Assembly: GCA_002189105.1 (NCBI GenBank)
Contig: NIOB01000008.1
Coordinates: 302,853 to 366,852 of the forward strand
DNA length: 64,000 nucleotides
Direction: 5' to 3'
From: Saccharibacillus soli
GTDB lineage: Bacteria; Bacillota; Bacilli; Paenibacillales; Paenibacillaceae
Made by a program: the position numbers and the translations under genes. Under the pieces are notes generated by a model that saw nothing but the letters and a program-made list of their open reading frames with translations, did no database searches and was not told the DNA's origin. Every line of letters begins with the position of its first letter. Within the stretch, counting starts at the first letter, position 1. This document shows, piece by piece, positions 59,234-64,000 of this stretch.

Positions 59234-60322
59234 TTAATCATTGAATCGAAATTCTTTAGCTACATTAAGAACCCGTTCTGCATTTAATTCGTGCCACCCT
59301 AGTTTAATCAATAAATTAACATCAAAATCTTCATGATAAAAACCAATAAGCAATAAACAAATTAAAAATTCGTCTCTAACGTACCATGTCCCGGTACTGC
59401 TATTTTCTAATTGTTTGGAAAGGAAAGAATACATTTCAGTTGAAGATTTCTTTAAAAAATTATCCAATTCTCCAATAGAATTAATTCCTACAAACTCACA
59501 ATAATTAATTAATTTTGAGTCAAGTTCCTCTTCCTCTTCTTCAATTCTATAGCGTTCATCAAATAAGAACCCAATTTCTTCAGCAATTTGATGAAGTTCA
59601 CTTACTTGATCGGACTCCGTCATATATTTCTCAAGCGTATGTATATTAATTTCTATAGAATTTAAGTTTTGATCGATATTATATGCATTAGAAGAAAGAA
59701 TACTATGCTGTTTCTTTATTTCTAAAAATTGCTCATCTGCAATTTCAAATAGGCCTGCTAGACGGAATAGATTTCGTTTTAATTGAGTTGGTATATCTGC
59801 TTCATTTTTATATTGAAGTGTATGAGATATTCCAGCCCAAGCATGCTGCAGAACTGTTCTTATTTGTATCTCGAATTTTAAATTACTAAAATTCCTCCAT
59901 TCGGGTAAAGTAATTCTTGATTCTGATAAAGAGACAACAAAATGGACAGAACGATATCCAAATTCATTCTCGCTCAATAAATCTCCCTTATCTATTGAGT
60001 TTTCTCTATCTACTACAAATTCATTTTCGATAATTGCTGCTATTTGCTCTACCTCTTCTAGAAAGTTAGTTATTATTCTGATACCGGTGAAATCAGTTAT
60101 TTCGTTTAATGGATCTACATATTTTTGAGATTTTCTGTAAATTTTTTCAGAGAAGCTTTCAACTTCTTTTGTACGAGCTTCAATAGAATGATGCTTGATT
60201 TTATGCGCCTTTATTAATTCTTCAAGTAATCTTGATACCTGTGTAGTTAAGTGTACGTAATTAGGTCTAATCTTCACATATTGTTTTATGATCTCATCTG
60301 TTTCTTGATTATTCTTTTTCAA
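59234..60322 (-). CDS. Cassette gene, RelA/SpoT-type alarmone synthetase
   Basis: 362 residues from TTG 60322, eight bases after GGAGG. The synthetase domain (about 30-215) is complete: the basic RTKEVESFSEKIYRK segment, the Asp of TDFTGIRII, the nucleotide-binding EFGYRSVHF and the Glu/Gln of EIQIRTVLQHAW. A helical C-terminal region of about 150 residues has no recognised domain. There is no hydrolase (HD) domain. Small alarmone synthetases make (p)ppGpp. Toxic relatives (toxSAS, CapRel) pyrophosphorylate tRNA or make (pp)pApp and serve phage defence. Which of these applies is open. Confidence 0.85.
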   Translation of the reverse strand: MKKNNQETDEIIKQYVKIRPNYVHLTTQVSRLLEELIKAHKIKHHSIEARTKEVESFSEKIYRKSQKYVDPLNEITDFTGIRIITNFLEEVEQIAAIIENEFVVDRENSIDKGDLLSENEFGYRSVHFVVSLSESRITLPEWRNFSNLKFEIQIRTVLQHAWAGISHTLQYKNEADIPTQLKRNLFRLAGLFEIADEQFLEIKKQHSILSSNAYNIDQNLNSIEINIHTLEKYMTESDQVSELHQIAEEIGFLFDERYRIEEEEEELDSKLINYCEFVGINSIGELDNFLKKSSTEMYSFLSKQLENSSTGTWYVRDEFLICLLLIGFYHEDFDVNLLIKLGWHELNAERVLNVAKEFRFND

Positions 60323-60351
60323 TGAATATTCCTCCAATGTTTTTAGGTTTC

Positions 60352-60540
60352 GCCTAACGTTATTGTATTCACGACGTCCTACCGACTTAAGGCCACGAAG
60401 TGGCCGGGCGCGATGCGCTTAGTCGGTGCGGATGTGTCCGGCTGAATCCTCTTCCCTGCTACTGTAACTGCTCCCCTGAATCTACTCCTAACTCTGCCGG
60501 ACCGAGGGCGCATGCCCGATGCGTGAATATGGTGTTAGGC
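60352..60540 (-). repeat. attC-like site 6 (long form)
   Basis: 189 bp, outer boxes GCCTAAC / GTTAGGC. The middle carries CCGACTTAAG / CTTAGTCGG enclosing GGCCAC/GTGGCC and GCGC/GCGC hairpins. It shares the ACTTAAG...CTTAG core with site 1. Confidence 0.8.
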
Positions 60541-60564
60541 GAGGTTTCCTTCTTCATCGAAATA

Positions 60565-61296
60565 CTACTTTATCACTTGTGTTTCCCAACCATCATATCT
60601 TCCGTTGAATTCTTCTACTAAGTCTACAAACATATCAGTAATATCATTTATTGATTGAGGGTCTACTCTGTCATTTCGATATATTTGAAGTATTATTCCA
60701 TCTGTCTTTTCATGTTTTTCTTCAATATTGAAATTCATTGATTTCACTTTTTTGATAAATTCAATTTCGTCAGTACTATTATTAAACTCTATCCAGTGAT
60801 CTACTCGCCTTGGTTCTTCTAATGAATCTCCGGAATCTTGTAGAGAATCCAATACACTCCTATTCCCCATATGTTGAATTTCATATTTGTTGGGGTATAA
60901 AAAACCAAAGTAAAAATTCCAAGATTCTTCTTCATCAATACTGAATGTTTCAATGTTATATCCATGCTCATTAAAAATTGGTTCAGCAAGTGCATATAAG
61001 TCAAATGAATTATTAAAATAAAAAAATACATCTCTTGTGCCATTGGTCGTTACTCGTCCAACATTATAACCAATACCATCGATATCATTAATTATTCTAT
61101 CTTCTAACTCATTAATTAGTTCTGCTTCTTGATCGACGGGAACACCACTTTCAGAAGGGTTCTTTACTTCAATTCTTAAAGCAATGGGGAAAGTAAATTT
61201 ATTTTGATCTATTTCTTTCCAAACGTCCATATCTAAGACTACGGATGCAAATTGATCTTCAATTGTTGTAAAGTAAATATCCCAATGATCTGACAT
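60565..61296 (-). CDS. Cassette gene, DUF695/RraB-like protein
   Basis: 243 residues. The N-terminal half (about 1-135) has the DUF695 look (WDIYFTTIEDQFASVVLDMD). The C-terminal half (about 150-243) ends in FIKKVKSMNFNIEEKHEK ... FNGRYDGWETQVI, the pattern of the RraB/regulator-of-RNase-E family. Such two-domain proteins are known. A true role in RNase E control is unlikely to carry over to an organism of this kind, which typically lacks RNase E. AAAGGAG precedes the ATG. Confidence 0.78.
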   Translation of the reverse strand: MSDHWDIYFTTIEDQFASVVLDMDVWKEIDQNKFTFPIALRIEVKNPSESGVPVDQEAELINELEDRIINDIDGIGYNVGRVTTNGTRDVFFYFNNSFDLYALAEPIFNEHGYNIETFSIDEEESWNFYFGFLYPNKYEIQHMGNRSVLDSLQDSGDSLEEPRRVDHWIEFNNSTDEIEFIKKVKSMNFNIEEKHEKTDGIILQIYRNDRVDPQSINDITDMFVDLVEEFNGRYDGWETQVIK

Positions 61297-61321
61297 CTTT
61301 TATTCTCCTTTAAGGAAATTT

Positions 61322-61418
61322 CGCCTAACGTTCCCGTATTCACGACTCGACGCATGTCGAGTGTCTGGCGAATGCCAGACCAAGGACGAATGTCCGCAGT
61401 GTGAATATTATGTTAGGC
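61322..61418 (-). repeat. attC-like site 7
   Basis: 97 bp, outer boxes GCCTAAC / GTTAGGC. The second hairpin is TCTGGC/GCCAGA, as in site 3. Confidence 0.9.
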
Positions 61419-61432
61419 GATGCCTCAATGAA

Positions 61433-62074
61433 TCACTTACAAAATGCTTTTAAATAGTGTTTACTTACTTCACTAGAAAAATCAATGAGTATTTCAATTG
61501 ATTCTTTAATACTCATTATCAGCTTTTCGATAGGTAGCTCTTTTTCTAATTTAAGTTCATTGGATGAAAATAAAGATCTTAATAAAATCGTATTCTTTAT
61601 ATGCTCTGCAAAGAAAAATTTTTGATTACTCTCTTCATAAATTAAAATTTCATTACTTGATGCTTCTAATGCTTCGGACAACTCTTTTCTTTGAGGTTTA
61701 GTGTAATGATAGGTTATATTTCTTGTATTAGATAATCTCTGTAATAACTCTGCTTTCTCGCCGCTCCTAAATAGCTGTTTGAGAATTTCATATTTCTGAA
61801 TCATATACTGAGGTAGGGAATTGATATAAATTCTTACCTCTTCTAATTTTTCAGACTCTTCTAAGTAGAAGATCGCTTCCCTTAGAGAGGCAGTGAGAAT
61901 TTTAAGAACAGATGTTGTTTCAAAAATCCAGTCTGAAATGTCATCTGAAGTTTTAAGTAATTTTCTCTTGAGAAATACAAAGTCGTTATGTATAATTGCC
62001 AATCCAACTATCCACTTAGCAACATCGCTGTCATGTGGAAAAACTTCATTCATACGAATAAGAGAATAATCCAT
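61433..62074 (-). CDS. Cassette gene, helical HEPN-like protein
   Basis: 213 residues, almost entirely helical. LSNTRNITYHYTKPQ contains R118-N-x3-H123, which fits the RX4H motif of HEPN-fold nucleases, and its position in the middle of a helix bundle is also suitable. HEPN proteins are common RNA-cleaving toxins. With one motif only this remains tentative. AGAGAGG lies nine bases ahead of the ATG. Confidence 0.6.
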   Translation of the reverse strand: MDYSLIRMNEVFPHDSDVAKWIVGLAIIHNDFVFLKRKLLKTSDDISDWIFETTSVLKILTASLREAIFYLEESEKLEEVRIYINSLPQYMIQKYEILKQLFRSGEKAELLQRLSNTRNITYHYTKPQRKELSEALEASSNEILIYEESNQKFFFAEHIKNTILLRSLFSSNELKLEKELPIEKLIMSIKESIEILIDFSSEVSKHYLKAFCK

Positions 62075-62107
62075 TATTATATTCCTCTCTATCTACTATG
62101 AGGTTTC

Positions 62108-62203
62108 GCCTAACGTTCCCGTATTCACGACTCGACGCATGTCGAGTATCCGGCGAATGCCGGATCAAGGATGAATGTCCGTAGCGTGAATATTATGTTA
62201 GAC
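62108..62203 (-). repeat. attC-like site 8
   Basis: 96 bp, outer boxes GCCTAAC / GTTAGAC. The third hairpin has a G-T pair (GGAT/GTCC). Confidence 0.9.
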
Positions 62204-62222
62204 GATGTAACAAGCTTCTCGA

Positions 62223-62996
62223 TTAATCTATACTTTTAGTATTTTCTTCATAAGCTTTCATTATTTCATCTTTATTTCTATAGTCACCTGGCAAGTAAAG
62301 ATGTACTGGTAATTTAGAGAATCGCAAGAAAATAGTTTCGAATTCATTATATCCGTATCTTGAAAAATGAGTTATCTCTACCAGTCTTGGATCAGGTGGA
62401 TCAGAATTTAATGTCATGACGTAACCTACAGGTGGAAAAGCGATCTCACTCATTATTGTGAATTTTCCGTCAGAAGATCCTAATCCAGTTATTCCTGTTT
62501 GCCTCATTCTTGATCCTGTCATCAAATATGCAAAAATTCTAATCTTCGGCTCTACATACTTATGCTCAGGGTTCAGAACAAATCTTACTAAGTCAGGGTT
62601 CCCTTTAGCGAAGCCTTCCCCATTAGCCGAAAAAAACATAGTTATGATCTGTTTAAGAACTCTGCTCGGGAATATATGAAATGGATAATAAATTGATCCT
62701 TTTCCATCTGATTTATCATGTAAAATCAGAGATTGATAAGTCCAATCAATAAAAGCATTTCCATACCAAGCACCTGTGTCATTATTACAGCTTGCACATA
62801 AGGTATATGCTCCAGCACCTTTTTGCTGGATTTTCCCCTTAATTTCTTCATCCGGTCCTTTAGTCATAAAGTTTTCAAAAATCGATTTAATGACTGGCTT
62901 ATCATTAAATGCCCCTCTTGGTGGAACATGTTCAAACGTTAATGGTCCTTCTATGCCACATATATGGCATATTCCATTGATCGTTTTTCTTCCCAT
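62223..62996 (-). CDS. Cassette gene, HNH-like zinc-binding protein
   Basis: 257 residues. CHICGIEGPLTFEHVPPRGAF (abbreviated) gives Cys 10, Cys 13 and His 23, and TLCASCNNDTGAWYG gives Cys 67 and Cys 70. This is the CxxC...EH...CxxC...N layout of HNH-type nucleases. The C-terminal two thirds are not recognised. GTGAGG precedes the ATG. It could be a nuclease effector of a defence system. Confidence 0.72.
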   Translation of the reverse strand: MGRKTINGICHICGIEGPLTFEHVPPRGAFNDKPVIKSIFENFMTKGPDEEIKGKIQQKGAGAYTLCASCNNDTGAWYGNAFIDWTYQSLILHDKSDGKGSIYYPFHIFPSRVLKQIITMFFSANGEGFAKGNPDLVRFVLNPEHKYVEPKIRIFAYLMTGSRMRQTGITGLGSSDGKFTIMSEIAFPPVGYVMTLNSDPPDPRLVEITHFSRYGYNEFETIFLRFSKLPVHLYLPGDYRNKDEIMKAYEENTKSID

Positions 62997-63019
62997 ATTT
63001 TTTCCTCACTTGTTATGTC

Positions 63020-63115
63020 GTCTAACGTTCCTGTATTCACGACTCGACGCATGTCGAGTATCCGGCGAATGCCGGATCAAGGACGAATGTCCGCAGCGTG
63101 AATATTATGTTATAG
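63020..63115 (-). repeat. attC-like site 9
   Basis: 96 bp, outer boxes GTCTAAC / GTTATAG. All three small hairpins are complete. Confidence 0.9.
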
Positions 63116-63136
63116 GATGTCAGTTGTAACTTGAAC

Positions 63137-63949
63137 TTAATTTTGTTTCTTTAACTTTACGTAAGCATCATAGGATGAAAGAAATGTATAGAACATCCAT
63201 GGAAGATAAACTTCATGATTATAATTATTTTTTTGAGACATATTATTATGTCTTATTCCAAAATTGTTCAGTATATTAAAAAGATCCGTCTCATTTTTCC
63301 CGATCTTTTCTTTCAAATCATCTCGTATAAATTCTAACGCATCTCCGATTTCTCTTACTGCTGCTTTTTTATCTTCTTTACTAGATCCATGTTTTAAATA
63401 TAATTCTTTGGCACGACGAATTTTAATATCTACATTCTCTTCATCCTCATAAATCTCCGTATTATCAACTAAAGTTCTAAACCCTTCATCTAATGTGTTC
63501 CTGATATAACCATCATTAGAAAGTTCCCACCCGTTAGAGTATTGCTCAAGATATATATTTATTTCATCACGGAATTCTTTTTGAGCAACCAATTTTTTCT
63601 CAGGAATTGAAATTGCTTTTTCTCTACCAAAATAATTTTCTCTGATTGTGACTAGAGGGTAATTTATATATTCGTGTAACAACTCAATTACATCAAACAA
63701 GTCTTCTTCTTTATAAAGTGAAGAATTTCTTGGGTGCTTAATATTTCGATTTATTTGACGCATGCAAAAAGCTTCAAAACTATTACCAACTATTCCATTC
63801 TGCTCAAGTACACTTTCCCCTAAAAAATCGATAAAATAATACCTTTTTTCAAAAGATTCATACACTGCTTGAAAAGCCAGCTTCAAATCTTTTAAAACCA
63901 AAGGTTTCACAACACCTTGTCTTTGAGAATAATATTTTCTTTCTCTCAT
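63137..63949 (-). CDS. Cassette gene, unknown function (abortive-infection-like helical protein)
   Basis: 270 residues, mostly helical. A C-terminal block (KKAAVREIGDALEFIRDDLKEKIGKNETDLFNILNNFGIRHNN, abbreviated) recalls the helical tails of AbiJ/HEPN-type defence proteins, but no RX4-6H is present. I would not name it further. AGAGAGG lies ten bases before the ATG. Confidence 0.6.
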   Translation of the reverse strand: MRERKYYSQRQGVVKPLVLKDLKLAFQAVYESFEKRYYFIDFLGESVLEQNGIVGNSFEAFCMRQINRNIKHPRNSSLYKEEDLFDVIELLHEYINYPLVTIRENYFGREKAISIPEKKLVAQKEFRDEINIYLEQYSNGWELSNDGYIRNTLDEGFRTLVDNTEIYEDEENVDIKIRRAKELYLKHGSSKEDKKAAVREIGDALEFIRDDLKEKIGKNETDLFNILNNFGIRHNNMSQKNNYNHEVYLPWMFYTFLSSYDAYVKLKKQN

Positions 63950-63988
63950 ATTTATTTGCCTCTCTTTACTTGAGTATTTTCTGATTTC

Positions 63989-64000
63989 CTATAACGTTCC
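63989..64000 (-). repeat. attC-like site 10, cut by the window end
   Basis: CTATAACGTTCC is the left edge of the next site. Its CTATAAC is complementary to the right box GTTATAG of site 9, as the cassette rule predicts. Confidence 0.8.

Larger units (their letters stand above)
55062..64000 (-). mobile_element. Integron-like gene cassette array
   Basis: Nine complete attC-like palindromes and one cut by the window end separate eight genes and one gene-less unit. All genes read leftward, with a site at each 3' end and a ribosome-binding site just inside each 5' end. The DNA is clearly more AT-rich than the backbone. The cassette-specific end bases of each unit are complementary to each other, as expected from integration of circles. 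No integrase is in the window. By polarity the attI/intI end should lie beyond base 64000. Described here by sequence alone. Activity is not shown. Confidence 0.8.

Noticed and set aside
60400-60621. Plus-strand frame across site 6
   Set aside because: It lies mostly in the palindrome and overlaps the end of the RraB-like gene, with no initiation signal.
55062-64000. CRISPR array
   Set aside because: The repeats are 78-189 bp, imperfect and palindromic, and are separated by whole genes of varying length, not by short uniform spacers.
55062-64000. REP/BOX-type dispersed intergenic repeats or MITE insertions
   Set aside because: No target duplications are seen, all sites have one orientation relative to the genes, and the end 7-mers match within cassettes. 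Dispersed repeats do not explain that.

Overview
The window is a piece of a Bacillota chromosome, most likely from the Paenibacillaceae. The evidence is strong AGGAGG ribosome-binding sites on nearly every gene, frequent GTG/TTG starts, a mid-to-high GC backbone, and a gene set typical of that family: a fused trehalose synthase/phosphatase, GH78 and GH36 glycosidases, a FusB-type protein, a GbsR-like regulator, CUT1 sugar ABC parts without an ATPase, and many small DinB, VOC, RidA, Nudix and GNAT proteins. I saw no rRNA, tRNA or CRISPR array.

Layout. 1-4.5 kb: a hybrid sensor kinase cut by the window edge, a methyltransferase, a DUF429 protein coupled to a GNAT-Nudix fusion, and a 48-residue membrane protein. 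4.6-11.4 kb: a leftward run of two ABC permeases, a lipoprotein solute-binding protein, a HAD phosphatase with an expanded 42-bp N-terminal repeat, an SMR transporter and a metallophosphoesterase. It faces a divergent GbsR-like regulator across a perfect GTACAA-N6-TTGTAC palindrome. 11.6-24.3 kb: housekeeping and accessory singles, including otsAB, shikimate kinase, two RidA proteins and a broken histidine phosphatase. 24.4-32.9 kb: GH78 rhamnosidase with a divergent AraC regulator, isochorismatase-like and sorbitol-dehydrogenase-like genes, GrpB and a histidine phosphatase. 33-49.9 kb: CPA1 antiporter, GH36 alpha-galactosidase, a FusB-like protein, a 160-bp TA-flanked MITE in front of a MerR/SDR operon, a SUKH-HEAT protein, an esterase and an epimerase. 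50-54.6 kb: increasingly AT-rich accessory genes, including a DUF5412 pseudogene and two DinB genes.

55.06-64.0 kb is the striking part. It is an AT-rich array of single-gene cassettes, all transcribed leftward, each followed at its 3' end by a roughly 78-190 bp imperfect palindrome. I count nine complete sites and a tenth cut by the window end. The palindromes have the architecture of integron attC sites: outer boxes RYYYAAC / GTTRRRY, inner boxes ATTCACG / CGTGAAT, and a variable middle. The outermost 7-9 bases differ between sites, yet each cassette's left and right ends are complementary to each other. That is what site-specific insertion of circular cassettes leaves behind. Cassette products include a RelA/SpoT-type alarmone synthetase, a P-loop ATPase, an HNH-like protein, a DUF695/RraB-like protein, a HEPN-like helical protein, zinc-binding unknowns and one cassette with no convincing gene. 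No integrase lies in the window. The cassette polarity predicts it upstream, beyond base 64000. Eroded sites around 54.5 and 53.9 kb suggest that the old distal end of the array reaches the DinB and VOC genes. Integrons are known mainly from Proteobacteria, so an array in a Paenibacillus-like genome would be unusual.
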